NCBI GenBank assembly: GCA_963707465.1
Contig: CAVPQK010000015.1
Coordinates: forward strand, 1,860,001 to 1,924,000
Reading direction: 5' to 3'
DNA: 64,000 nt
DNA from: Bog-159 sp963707465
GTDB lineage: Bacteria; Acidobacteriota; Terriglobia; Bryobacterales; Bryobacteraceae
The translations under genes were made by a program, and so were the position numbers. Below the pieces are notes generated by a model, which had not been told where the DNA came from, did not search any database, and worked only from the letters and a program-made list of their open reading frames with translations. Positions 34,110 to 42,529 of the stretch are shown here, in pieces. How positions within the stretch are numbered: the first letter of the stretch is position 1; each line of letters begins with the position of its first letter.

Positions 34110-35833
34110 AAAGTGGGGCAGGCTCTCAGCCTGCGGCGGTCTCTCAGGCCGCCTTCTTCCGTCTGCAGCGAAGTGACGTTGATGCGGCCGCGGCCGGCGC
34201 CTCCGATGAGCACCCCCTTGACCGCCACTTTCAGCGCTTTGCGGCTCCCCGGGTTGAAGTAGCTGACTCCGAGGAGCCGATACCGGCCCTTACCTATAGG
34301 TCTGGCTGCATCCGCTTCTAATTCCGCGGATGATGATATCGCCTCCGCTTTGGATACGACCGGATCGCCGGCGCGCGCCAAATTCCATACTCCGCCCGGG
34401 CCACTTTCCAGGCACCCTTCCACCTCGACGATGTTCAGGGCTTCCTGTGTGTTCGGCCGCCCCCTGTCGACCGCGTACTGCACGAACGGGGAGAACATTT
34501 CATCCCAACTCTGGTTCCCGCGCCCTAAGAAGTAAACTTCCTTGTCCGGCGCGGGGTTATTAGGGTTGTTCGCCGAATTGTCGTAGTGCGCGGTGACCAC
34601 CAGCTTGCTGCCCGCCGGCAACTTGAGCGGCGTCTCCAGATCATACGCCAGTTGCCAGTGAAAGTCGTATTTCGGCACGCTGAGTACGGTTTGCTCACGA
34701 CCGTCATCGTAGACCACCGTGTAGGTGAAGTCCTTCCCGCGCAAGTGGGCGTGCGGCTGAAACTGGTAAACGATCACCGGCCGCGTGTATGCCGTCATTC
34801 CAGTCACTTCATAATTCGCCGTGTTCGGAGGAATGGGGGGAATCGCGGCACAGTTGCCTTCGGCCTTCTCCTGCGGCGCATCGGTCGGCAGCTCCCTGCC
34901 GTTGGCGAGCAGCGAGGCTCCCGCGCCGTTGACCCGGAACAACTGGCGTTCCGGCGGCCGCTCCTGAAACCAAAGGCCCAGCGACGACCGGTCCTTCTCC
35001 GGCCTCCCGATAGCCTGGTAATGGATGTTGAAGTTGAGGTAGAAATCCGACCCGCCCCTGAGCAGCTTGGCGGCTCCGTCGCCATACATCTCAAAAGAGG
35101 TGCCCGGGGTGTAAACGCCCAGCATGTCGAACAGAGCGGCATCTCCAGGCACCCGGACGGCAGGCTGGGGCACGGTCAGATCGTTCCGCACGCCCACCCC
35201 CCGCGCGAGCGCCGCCAGCGGACTGTCATCGGGCCCAAACCGCTGCCCTGCCTGAACCTCCGTGATCGCCATGTGGTGCACCACCGCTCCATTGCCGGGA
35301 CGGACCTGAATGGCCGAAATCCACTTGTCTTCGGCGAACGGGACTTTCACCATTTGCGCCACGTAGGGTATTTCGCCCTCGGCCGGCACCGAAATCTCGG
35401 GCAGCACGATGACGGCGTCCGGCGGAACGCCGTTCGGATGCAGCCAGCCTTGCGCGAACACGGGCGCGGCCGGCAAATTGGAATCGTCGCCTTTGGGAGC
35501 TCCGGCATCCACCCAGGCCGCAATCGTGTGGATGTCCTCCGGGCTGAGGCGGGCATCGTTGCGGAAAGGCGCGCTCTTGCGGGGATCGGCAGGCCAAGGC
35601 GGCATCTCCCGCAGCAGGACCTTTTCTTTGACCGCCTTGGCCCAGCTCCGCGCCTTATCGTACGACAGGAAGGACACCCGCGATGCGATCTCGCCCGGCT
35701 GATGGCACTTCGCGCAATGCCTGAATAGAATTGGCGCCACCTGCCCGGAAAACGTGGGCGCCGGGGCGGCGGCCGCCGGGCGCGCGGGCAGAACCAACAG
35801 CACTGCCGCCAGACTGGCGCGGAGTTGCCACAT
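34106..35833 (-). CDS. Secreted c-type cytochrome with copper monooxygenase-like domains
   Basis: 575 residues from ATG 35833. A signal peptide (LRASLAAVLLVLPARPAAA) is followed by a haem-binding CAKCH (C40, C43, H44) in LFRHCAKCHQPGEIAS. A planctomycete-type cytochrome segment with LLREMPPWPADP and EDIHTIAAWVDAGAPKGD follows. The rest resembles the two-domain peptidylglycine-type (copper type II, ascorbate-dependent) monooxygenase fold, with VVHHMAITE and QFQPHAHLRGKDFTYTVVYD as likely copper ligands. Substrate unknown. The last dozen residues (RDRRRLRACPTF) are translated from the 41-nt repeat and its stop overlaps the end of the convergent propeller gene. The AAGGAG directly abutting the ATG leaves the start slightly doubtful. 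Confidence 0.82.
   Translation of the reverse strand: MWQLRASLAAVLLVLPARPAAAAPAPTFSGQVAPILFRHCAKCHQPGEIASRVSFLSYDKARSWAKAVKEKVLLREMPPWPADPRKSAPFRNDARLSPEDIHTIAAWVDAGAPKGDDSNLPAAPVFAQGWLHPNGVPPDAVIVLPEISVPAEGEIPYVAQMVKVPFAEDKWISAIQVRPGNGAVVHHMAITEVQAGQRFGPDDSPLAALARGVGVRNDLTVPQPAVRVPGDAALFDMLGVYTPGTSFEMYGDGAAKLLRGGSDFYLNFNIHYQAIGRPEKDRSSLGLWFQERPPERQLFRVNGAGASLLANGRELPTDAPQEKAEGNCAAIPPIPPNTANYEVTGMTAYTRPVIVYQFQPHAHLRGKDFTYTVVYDDGREQTVLSVPKYDFHWQLAYDLETPLKLPAGSKLVVTAHYDNSANNPNNPAPDKEVYFLGRGNQSWDEMFSPFVQYAVDRGRPNTQEALNIVEVEGCLESGPGGVWNLARAGDPVVSKAEAISSSAELEADAARPIGKGRYRLLGVSYFNPGSRKALKVAVKGVLIGGAGRGRINVTSLQTEEGGLRDRRRLRACPTF
34113..34153 (+). repeat. 41-nt palindromic dispersed repeat, copy 2 (3' end of the monooxygenase-like gene)
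   Basis: Same unit as at 3507 and 60881, differing from the latter by one base (GCGGCGGTC in place of GCGGCGGCC). It lies between the convergent propeller and cytochrome/monooxygenase genes and supplies the latter's C-terminal codons and stop. Two stem-loops are possible. Confidence 0.85.
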
Positions 35834-35880
35834 CTCCTTGATTATACGTTCCCTAGACCGCTCCGTCCCCCAACCCGTCC

Positions 35881-35934
35881 AGTACTGTCTAGTTGGCGCG
35901 GCACAGGCTCCTACCACCACCTTGGGTGTATACT
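35881..35934 (+). promoter_or_regulatory. Promoter of the second PQQ-propeller gene with shared 13-base motif
   Basis: AGTACTGTCTAGT (35881-35893) and TATACT (35929-35934) correspond to 31596-31608 and 31653-31658 of the first paralog. The spacing between the blocks is 9 bases shorter here, close to one helical turn. The region is shared with the divergent cytochrome/monooxygenase gene, so a single regulator could control both directions. Confidence 0.6.
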
Positions 35935-35955
35935 TCAAATTAATAGCAGGCCAAA

Positions 35956-38397
35956 ATGGAAATCCACGTTCAGATTGACAATAAAATGGCAGATTCGCGC
36001 CGATCGATTCTGGCCTTCGCAATGATGGTCCTGGTAACAGGATTGGCAGCGCCGGCGAGCGCTGAGGAAAAATCATCGAATCGAGGCCCCGCCGTTGGGC
36101 AAACTCCGGTCTGCGCACCGGCGACCGGCGCCGGTAACCCGAGCGTCCTCACCGGGCAGTATGACAACTATCGGGACGCGCACAACGGCGCCGAAACCTG
36201 CCTGTATGCCACCGCTCTTAAGGCCGGCGCCGTGACCCTGGCGGAGGCCTCCTATTCCCCGCTGTTGGTGGACTCGCCGCCGACGAGCACCGGCCTCGAA
36301 GGCAATAACCCGATCTACGCGCAACCACTCTACGTGGCGGGTATCACCGTCCCCAACCCGGTGAAAGGGACGTGCAGTCCTTGTAACATGGTGGTCCTGG
36401 CCACGGCTTTTGGCAGCATTTTCGCTTACAACGCCGATACGGGGGACCTGCTCTGGAAAAGGAGCGGAACCGGTGGGAAACCCGGCACCAACTGGCTCTG
36501 GGCAGATGACTGCGGCGCGACCGGCGGTGTCATCGGCGGCATCCCCGGAAAGGCAGCGCCCTACATCGGTCCCGGCCTGCCCTTCGCCGGTATCGTTTCG
36601 ACGCCGGTTATCGATGCCACTCCGGTGTCGCCCTACACTTACACCATGTTCGTCACCAGCGTGTGCCAGACCGCGGCTCCCTCGGTAGAGGAGTGGTGGC
36701 TTCACGAAATCGACCTGACGGGTCAGGCGTCGGGAGCGGACGTGGCGGGGCAGGATATCTCTACGATCCAGATCCAACCTTCCAGCGCGGGGGTTTCCAT
36801 GAACGTGCCGAACCAGTTGCAGCGGCCCGCCTTGCTGGAAGTCAAGGTTCCCGGAGCCACGCCGAACCCGTTGATATATGTGGCCTTCGGCGTCGCGGGG
36901 GTGGAGGACAGTGAGACCAGCTACCCCTACCACGGCTGGCTATTGGGCTATACGGTCGAGAGCAATGGAGCGTTGGCGCCCACTCCGGCGCTGACCTTTG
37001 CCACTACGCCCACCGGCTGCGGCGTCGGGGGTGGCACCACCCAGTGTCCGTCGGGCAACGGCGGAGCGCCGGCTTGCGATTGCCTGCAGCCCACCGGTTT
37101 CCAAAATGCCCCGAATTGGGGCGGTCTGGGCGGCGGCATCTGGATGTCGGGCAAGGGGCCCGCATCGCGCACCGATGCCAGTAACGTGGCGCACACCTTC
37201 GTAGCCACCGCGAACGGCGGGTTCCAGACTGGCGCGGCGGCCAATTGGGGCGACAGTATCCTGGATTTCCACCTTTCGCAAGCCGTCGGCATGCCCACCA
37301 CCCCCTCGGATTATTTCACGCCATACGGGGGGCCGGGAGATTGCTGGATCACCAATACCTGTGCGCCGGTCCTGCAGCCGCCACTCCTGCTGAGTTCTTG
37401 CGCCTACGATACTCCCGGCGACGGCACCTGCAACCGTACCGTGGAGTTTTACAACGAGTACGACTGGGACATGGGCGTTTCGGGAATCGCGCTGTTCGAT
37501 TTCGGCTCGACCGAACACTACGCCGTGACCATCGACAAGGGCGGCTATGGCTATCTGCTGCAGCAGGACCAATTGGACGGCTTCACTGCGGGGGATCCCG
37601 GGAATATCTTCCCCTTCGCGGCGCTGGATACTCTCTGCACCGGCGCGGCCCATACCTGCCATCGCGTCACCAGCCTCGCGATGTACAACAACACCCTTTA
37701 TCTATGGCCCTATGAAGAGACCTTGAAATCACTTCAGTTCAATCTGACCCCGATTACCCCGGCGGGATCGCCTGCCATCTATACGGATAGCACCGGCGCC
37801 ACCGTCATCGGCCCGGGTTGCGCCACCGGCAGTTGCCCCTGTAGCGGTGGCTCCTGCTTCACCCACACGGTAATTCCAGGGGATCGACTCATCGCGAATG
37901 GCTGCAGCGGATCCAGTTGCCCGGTCATCACCGGCGTCTCCAGCGACACGCAGTTGACGGTCAGCCCGCCCTTCAGCAAGGCCATCCCCCAAACGAAGCC
38001 GGTCCCCTACACCTACAGCGGCTATTTCGTGAATCCGGTGCGGGACGTCAATCCGACGGGCAGCCAGGTCGGATACCCGGGCGGATCGCTGGTAGTCACC
38101 TCGAACGGGATCGAGGCCGGCACAGGCGCGGTATGGGCACTCATCGGGGATAACAGTTCGCAGGAGACTCACGTCGGCAACGGCTACGCCGAGGCGTACG
38201 ACGCCGTGGGCCTGGGGAAGGTCTGGTCCACGTACGGGCTCGCCAGCTTCCAGCTTTCGCGGTTCGCCATGCCGACGGTGACGCGCGGGCTTCTCTTCGT
38301 CCCCACTTACAAGATTACGGCTTCCAAGACGAATCCCGGTTGCACATCCGCCGCCCCGTGCGTCGGCGCTTTGGTCTACCAGGGCGCGGCGAAGTAG
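35956..38397 (+). CDS. Large secreted PQQ-like beta-propeller protein (paralog B)
   Basis: 813 residues, with a possible alternative start at ATG 35986. The leader RRSILAFAMMVLVTGLAAPA precedes the same mature sequence plan as paralog A: CAPATGAGNPSVLTGQYDNY, LATAFGSIFAYNADTGDLLW, GGGIWMSGKGPASRTDASN, FYNEYDWDMGVSGIALFDFG and the Cys cluster GSCPCSGGSCFTH. Identity to paralog A appears high across the full length. It probably has the same unknown function and is likely an outer-surface or periplasmic protein. The pair encloses the cytochrome/monooxygenase-like gene, which suggests a duplication around it and a shared oxidative pathway. Confidence 0.82.
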   Translation: MEIHVQIDNKMADSRRSILAFAMMVLVTGLAAPASAEEKSSNRGPAVGQTPVCAPATGAGNPSVLTGQYDNYRDAHNGAETCLYATALKAGAVTLAEASYSPLLVDSPPTSTGLEGNNPIYAQPLYVAGITVPNPVKGTCSPCNMVVLATAFGSIFAYNADTGDLLWKRSGTGGKPGTNWLWADDCGATGGVIGGIPGKAAPYIGPGLPFAGIVSTPVIDATPVSPYTYTMFVTSVCQTAAPSVEEWWLHEIDLTGQASGADVAGQDISTIQIQPSSAGVSMNVPNQLQRPALLEVKVPGATPNPLIYVAFGVAGVEDSETSYPYHGWLLGYTVESNGALAPTPALTFATTPTGCGVGGGTTQCPSGNGGAPACDCLQPTGFQNAPNWGGLGGGIWMSGKGPASRTDASNVAHTFVATANGGFQTGAAANWGDSILDFHLSQAVGMPTTPSDYFTPYGGPGDCWITNTCAPVLQPPLLLSSCAYDTPGDGTCNRTVEFYNEYDWDMGVSGIALFDFGSTEHYAVTIDKGGYGYLLQQDQLDGFTAGDPGNIFPFAALDTLCTGAAHTCHRVTSLAMYNNTLYLWPYEETLKSLQFNLTPITPAGSPAIYTDSTGATVIGPGCATGSCPCSGGSCFTHTVIPGDRLIANGCSGSSCPVITGVSSDTQLTVSPPFSKAIPQTKPVPYTYSGYFVNPVRDVNPTGSQVGYPGGSLVVTSNGIEAGTGAVWALIGDNSSQETHVGNGYAEAYDAVGLGKVWSTYGLASFQLSRFAMPTVTRGLLFVPTYKITASKTNPGCTSAAPCVGALVYQGAAK

Positions 38398-38408
38398 TGT
38401 AGTGCGTC

Positions 38409-39833
38409 ATGCAGATCAACGATTATGTGAACACCGTGGGGCGGGCTATTCAGCCCGCGGACCCGCTGTCTAGCGGGTCCAGCCGCCTCAAAAGGCGGCT
38501 GCGGCCAAGATTGGCCGCCCTCCAGGTCGATTGTTTGCGTAAAGCGGCATCGCTCGCCTTTTGTGCGATCGCCGCGACTGTGGCCTCGCCCGGACAAGTC
38601 GCGTTTCGCCCCATTGCCTACATGGACCGGCTCGGCCAGCCCGTGGGAATCTCCGAGGGATCGCCAGGTGTCTTCTACTTCGAAACCGGATTGACCGCGG
38701 CGGCATTGTCCATTACTGCCGAGGGGACCAAAACCGTTCTAACCACTTTCCCCCCCGGAACGAACCTGGCCTCCATGCTGATCGGCGGGGCCAACGGGCG
38801 GTTCTATTCCGCGGTGGAAGTGGGGGTGCATCCGGCCAGCGTGTTTTCCATTGGCCCAACGGCCGGCAGCAAGCAGATTTATTCGTCTCCAGCCCTGGTG
38901 CCCTCCCTCCGGCAAAACCTGCCGGACGGAACATTTCTCGGTCTCGCGCTGGCCGCCGGCGGGGGCCCCTGGAACGTGGCAAGCATCGATCTGAAGGGCG
39001 GCATAACACCCCTCCACGAGTTCCCCGCGGGCGAGCGCTTGCAAACCGCCATCTATGCCAACGATGGTAACTACTATGGCATCTCGGAGAACGGCCCCGG
39101 CTATCTGTTTCGCCTGACTCCGTCCGGGACCCTGACGAAGCTGCTGAGTTTCCCCGATAGCACCGTTACCGGCCTGGACCCGGCGCCCCTGATTCAAGCC
39201 AGCGACGGTAACCTCTACGGGGCCACTCCCGCGGGCGGCGCCAACGGCACGGGGACCATTTACAGGCTCACCCTGGCGGGCCAGTACACCTTGCTTTACA
39301 CCTTTCCGAAAAACCAGGATTCCTGGCCGACGGCGTTGATTGAAGCCAGCGACGGAAACCTGTACGGCGCCACGCTCGGCAACATCCCGCGCAGCGGCCA
39401 TAGCGAGTTTTTCCGCATCACCCGATCGGGCCAGTTCACCGTGCTTTACGTCATGAAGAACCTGAGCGCCGATGGGGTTTGCCAATGTTCGCTGGTGCAG
39501 GGCAGCGACGGCAACCTTTATGGCACGGCTGTCTCCGGCGGTCCGGTGAACGGCGGCCTGGTATTTGCCCTGGAAGCGGGGCTGCCCAAGCCCGCGCCGG
39601 CGCCGCGGAGTTTCAGCCCGCAGTCGGGCGCGGTGGGCGCGCCCGTGCGCATCTGGGGGAGCAATCTTTTGGGGGCTTCGGTGCGCTTCAATGGCGTTCC
39701 CGCCACCAGAGTATCCAACAGCGGAGCGAATTACATTTGGGCCAACGTTCCGGCGGGCGCCACGACCGGGCCGATCACTATCGCGACGCCAGGCGGCGCC
39801 GTCGCCACGCACGACAGCTTTAAGGTGGAGTAG
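38409..39833 (+). CDS. Secreted GloVer-repeat (TIGR03803-like) protein with C-terminal IPT/TIG domain
   Basis: 474 residues as drawn from ATG 38409. Repeats of the form LIQASDGNLYGATPAGGANG then TGTIYRLTLAGQYTLLYTFP recur through the middle and predict a beta-propeller. The last 85 residues (APRSFSPQSGAVGAPVRIWG, IATPGGAVATHDSFKV) form an IPT/TIG immunoglobulin-like domain. The first 40 or so codons run through a cluster of four hairpins, while a signal-peptide-like stretch begins at LRKAASLAFCAIAATVAS. The real start may therefore be TTG 38535. Function unknown; the family is abundant in soil bacteria. Confidence 0.75.
   Translation: MQINDYVNTVGRAIQPADPLSSGSSRLKRRLRPRLAALQVDCLRKAASLAFCAIAATVASPGQVAFRPIAYMDRLGQPVGISEGSPGVFYFETGLTAAALSITAEGTKTVLTTFPPGTNLASMLIGGANGRFYSAVEVGVHPASVFSIGPTAGSKQIYSSPALVPSLRQNLPDGTFLGLALAAGGGPWNVASIDLKGGITPLHEFPAGERLQTAIYANDGNYYGISENGPGYLFRLTPSGTLTKLLSFPDSTVTGLDPAPLIQASDGNLYGATPAGGANGTGTIYRLTLAGQYTLLYTFPKNQDSWPTALIEASDGNLYGATLGNIPRSGHSEFFRITRSGQFTVLYVMKNLSADGVCQCSLVQGSDGNLYGTAVSGGPVNGGLVFALEAGLPKPAPAPRSFSPQSGAVGAPVRIWGSNLLGASVRFNGVPATRVSNSGANYIWANVPAGATTGPITIATPGGAVATHDSFKVE
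38436..38519 (+). repeat. Cluster of four consecutive GC-rich hairpins
   Basis: Four stem-loops follow one another: GCGGGCT/AGCCCGC, GGACCCGCT/AGCGGGTCC, AGCCGCC/GGCGGCT and GCGGCCAA/TTGGCCGC. It begins GTGGGGC like the 41-nt family and appears to be a longer relative. It lies between paralog B and the signal peptide of the next gene, inside the longest possible reading frame of that gene. Confidence 0.75.
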
Positions 39834-39918
39834 CAGCGGACGGTCGCCATCGGGGCCAGTCGGGCCACTGTCGTGGTCAGCGAACGGGGGAACCGTTCAG
39901 GCGCAGACGGAGGGCTTC

Positions 39919-41511
39919 ATGAAACGGATCATCAACGCGTTGGAAAAATTCAACTGCGGCAGGAAGACATGCGCTGTCGTTGCGCTAATGGCGGCGCTGG
40001 CGAGTGCCTTGCCCGCGCAGACTTTTACGACCGTCCTCAGCTTTGATTTTTCGGACGGCGCCGCTCCATACGCGGCGCTTTACGAGGGCATCGACGGAAA
40101 CTTGTACGGGACAACCGCCGGAGGCGGGGCCTCTAGCGCCGGGACGGTCTTCAAGATCGCCCCGGGCGGCGCGCTGACGACGCTATACAGCTTCTGTTCC
40201 CTAGGTCCGAATTGTCCCGACGGCGATTCCCCCCGCGCGGGGCTGGTCCAGGCCGCGAATGGCGACTTCTATGGGACAACGCCCTTTGGCGGGGTTAGCC
40301 ATGACCGCGGCCCTCACGACGTCGGGACGGTTTACCGGATCACATCGAGCGGGGCGCTGACGACACTTTACACTTTCTGCGCCAAGGCAAGCTGCACGGA
40401 TGGCGTGCAGCCCGAAGGCGTCCTGGCGCAGGGCTCGAACGGGGACTTCTACGGGATAACAGAGTATGGCGGGGCCGCGTGCTACCCCCATGCGGATGGC
40501 TGCGGTACGGTTTTCGAAGTTACTCCGGCCGGCGCGCTGACGACGCTATACAGTTTCTGCTCTCAACCGGACTGCACCGACGGGGCGTTCCCCGTCGCGG
40601 GGCTGGTGAAGGCCACCGACGGTTACTTTTACGGCACGACTTCGGAAGGCGGGTCCAACTATTGCGCAGCGGTGGCTAGTGGTTGTGGGACGATCTTCAA
40701 GATCAGCCCGGCCGGTACGCTGACGACGCTATACAACTTCTGTTCCGAAAGCAGTTGCACGGACGGCGTATATCCCGAGGAGGCCCTGATTCAGGCCACC
40801 ATTGGGGACCTCTACGGGACAACGGGCTCGGGCGGGACCGATACCACGTGCGGCACCTCTCCGGCTACACCGCCGCTCTACGCCGGATGTGGCACGTTTT
40901 TCAAGATCACCCCGAGCGGCACGCTGACCACGCTCTACACGTTCTGTCCCGATCTGGTGGATGATAACTGCCCGGACGGCGCTTACCCCTCAAATCTGAT
41001 CCAGGGCACCGATGGGAACTTCTACGGGACAACGTTCGCCGGCGGCGCTACCTGTGTTTCGGGGGAAGGTGGCGTAGAGGGCTGCGGAACCATCTTCAAA
41101 CTCACCCCGCGTGGCGAGCTCACCACGCTCCACCGTTTTTGCACCGAAAGCGGTTGCCCGGACGGCGAGTACCCGTCAGGCGGCGTGACCCAGGACACGA
41201 ACGGGGAGTTCTACGGCACAAACGGTTTGGCGCCCAAGCTGGCGGGGACGGTGTTCAGCCTGTCAGAAGGTTTGAGCCCATTTGTGGAAGCAAGGCCTCC
41301 GCGCGGCGAGGTGGGAGCGGCAGTCAGGATCTTGGGGACCAATCTGACGGGTGCAACCCGCGTCAGCTTTAGCGGCACCGCAGCCGCTTTCACGGTGGTT
41401 TCGGGCTCCGAGATCACCACTACCGTACCCACAGGTGCGACCAGCGGAAAAATCCAGGTGGTAACGCCCGGCGGCACGCTTTCGAGCGACGTTCCCTTCA
41501 GGGTGCCATAA
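39919..41511 (+). CDS. Secreted seven-repeat GloVer (TIGR03803-like) propeller with IPT/TIG domain
   Basis: 530 residues from ATG 39919, with signal peptide CAVVALMAALASALPAQTF. About seven units of some 55-65 residues follow, each with a DGxxYGTT-type turn, a G-C-G-T-[VI]-F segment and a TTLYxFC strand. Examples are ANGDFYGTTPFGGV, GCGTVFEVTPAGALTTLYSF and GCGTIFKISPAGTLTTLYNF. The FCxxxxCxDG spacing is nearly invariant, suggesting one disulphide per blade. The C-terminal region (ARPPRGEVGAAVRILGTNLT to the end) is an IPT/TIG domain. It is the neighbour and paralog of the preceding gene. A longer in-frame start at 39565 would overlap that gene and is rejected. Confidence 0.82.
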   Translation: MKRIINALEKFNCGRKTCAVVALMAALASALPAQTFTTVLSFDFSDGAAPYAALYEGIDGNLYGTTAGGGASSAGTVFKIAPGGALTTLYSFCSLGPNCPDGDSPRAGLVQAANGDFYGTTPFGGVSHDRGPHDVGTVYRITSSGALTTLYTFCAKASCTDGVQPEGVLAQGSNGDFYGITEYGGAACYPHADGCGTVFEVTPAGALTTLYSFCSQPDCTDGAFPVAGLVKATDGYFYGTTSEGGSNYCAAVASGCGTIFKISPAGTLTTLYNFCSESSCTDGVYPEEALIQATIGDLYGTTGSGGTDTTCGTSPATPPLYAGCGTFFKITPSGTLTTLYTFCPDLVDDNCPDGAYPSNLIQGTDGNFYGTTFAGGATCVSGEGGVEGCGTIFKLTPRGELTTLHRFCTESGCPDGEYPSGGVTQDTNGEFYGTNGLAPKLAGTVFSLSEGLSPFVEARPPRGEVGAAVRILGTNLTGATRVSFSGTAAAFTVVSGSEITTTVPTGATSGKIQVVTPGGTLSSDVPFRVP

Positions 41512-41694
41512 AAGCCCGCCCTCCACTAAAAGCTGGACAATCGGCGGCGTTTCGCAGTACACTGTTTAAGACAGCGATTCTATATTGGTTTTATCCTCCA
41601 TCCACGACTTCACCCCGCCGGCCGGCACACTGAGGCTTGGCAACTTCAGCCGCACAAGCGCGGCCAATCCTAAGGCAACAGCTTAATCGCATAC

Positions 41695-42246
41695 ATGGGT
41701 CCAGGCAGAAATTTACCTCCTCGCAGGCCAGCCCGTAGAGAGAACGTGAACGAGTCGATTCGCGCGCGCGAAGTGCGCGCGGTCTTCCCGGACGGCACCG
41801 CCGAAATCATGCCGACCGCGGCGGCCCTGCGCAAGGCGCAGGAATTGGGGCTGGATCTGGTGATCGTCTCGCCGACCGCCGTGCCGCCCGTGGCCAAGGC
41901 GGTGGACTACGGCCACTATCAATACGAGCAGAAGAAGAAGCAGCACGAAGCCAAGAAGAAGCAGCACGTCGTGCAGGTGAAGGAACTCAAGTTCCGTCCC
42001 AACACCGATGACCACGACTACGACTTCAAGAAGAACCACGCCATCCGCTTTCTGCAGGAGGGCAACCGGGTGAAGGCGGTAGTGCAGTTCCGCGGACGCG
42101 AGATCGCGCATGCGGATCTGGGCCGCAATCTCCTGGCCCGCTTTGCGGCGGACCTGACGGCGTACGGTACGGCGGAAAGCACGCCGCGCATGGAAGGGCG
42201 CAACGCGCACATCCTGATCAGTCCGACGAAATCGGCCAAGGTCTAA
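41695..42246 (+). CDS. infC: Translation initiation factor IF-3
   Basis: 183 residues with both IF-3 domains: VNESIRAREVRAVFPDGTAE and LGLDLVIVSPTAVPPVAKAV in the N-domain, a linker rich in Lys (QYEQKKKQHEAKKKQHVVQV), then KELKFRPNTDDHDYDFKKNH and GNRVKAVVQFRGREIAHADL in the C-domain. IF-3 binds the 30S subunit and checks start codons. In most bacteria infC is followed by rpmI and rplT. Here an inverted repeat and an ExeA-type gene follow instead, so it is transcribed alone or the ribosomal genes lie elsewhere. ATG 41695 is the family-appropriate start, with only a weak ribosome site. Confidence 0.95.
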   Translation: MGPGRNLPPRRPARRENVNESIRAREVRAVFPDGTAEIMPTAAALRKAQELGLDLVIVSPTAVPPVAKAVDYGHYQYEQKKKQHEAKKKQHVVQVKELKFRPNTDDHDYDFKKNHAIRFLQEGNRVKAVVQFRGREIAHADLGRNLLARFAADLTAYGTAESTPRMEGRNAHILISPTKSAKV

Positions 42247-42300
42247 GGGCGACGATCCGCCGATGGTCGCGGGACGAGAACAAAAGCAAAAACCGTTATT

Positions 42301-42434
42301 GGCCGCGGATTAACGCAGATTAACGCAGATAAGACAAGACAGTAAGCAGCAGGCTGGGCTGGGCAGCGCAGCCTGGGTCGACGGATCGTACCATCCTAAG
42401 TTTTATCTGCGTTCATCCGCGTTCATCTGCGGCC
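42301..42434. repeat. Long inverted repeat with short tandem units after infC
   Basis: The left arm (42301-42333) begins GGCCGCGGATTAACGCAGAT and repeats TTAACGCAGAT. The right arm (42399-42434) is its complement in degenerate form (TTTATCTGCG, then TTCATCCGCG, TTCATCTGCGGCC). The arms enclose about 65 bases. It may fold into a large hairpin ending the infC transcript. Together with the flanks it fills the 283-base gap before the ExeA-type gene, in which no coding region was seen. Confidence 0.8.
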
Positions 42435-42529
42435 CGATGTGTTTTACTGCTGGCCCAGGAACCCGGCGGGCCTTCGCTCGGGATCCTGCATCCGGGTGCA
42501 TGTTAAGATAGACGCAAGCGCGTCTGCCA

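Noticed and set aside
39565..39918. Extended start for the second GloVer gene
   Set aside because: It would overlap the preceding gene and lacks a signal peptide; ATG 39919 begins a clear leader.
42301..42434. CRISPR array
   Set aside because: The repeated units are 10-11 bases long, abut each other and form two inverted arms; there are no unique spacers and no cas genes.
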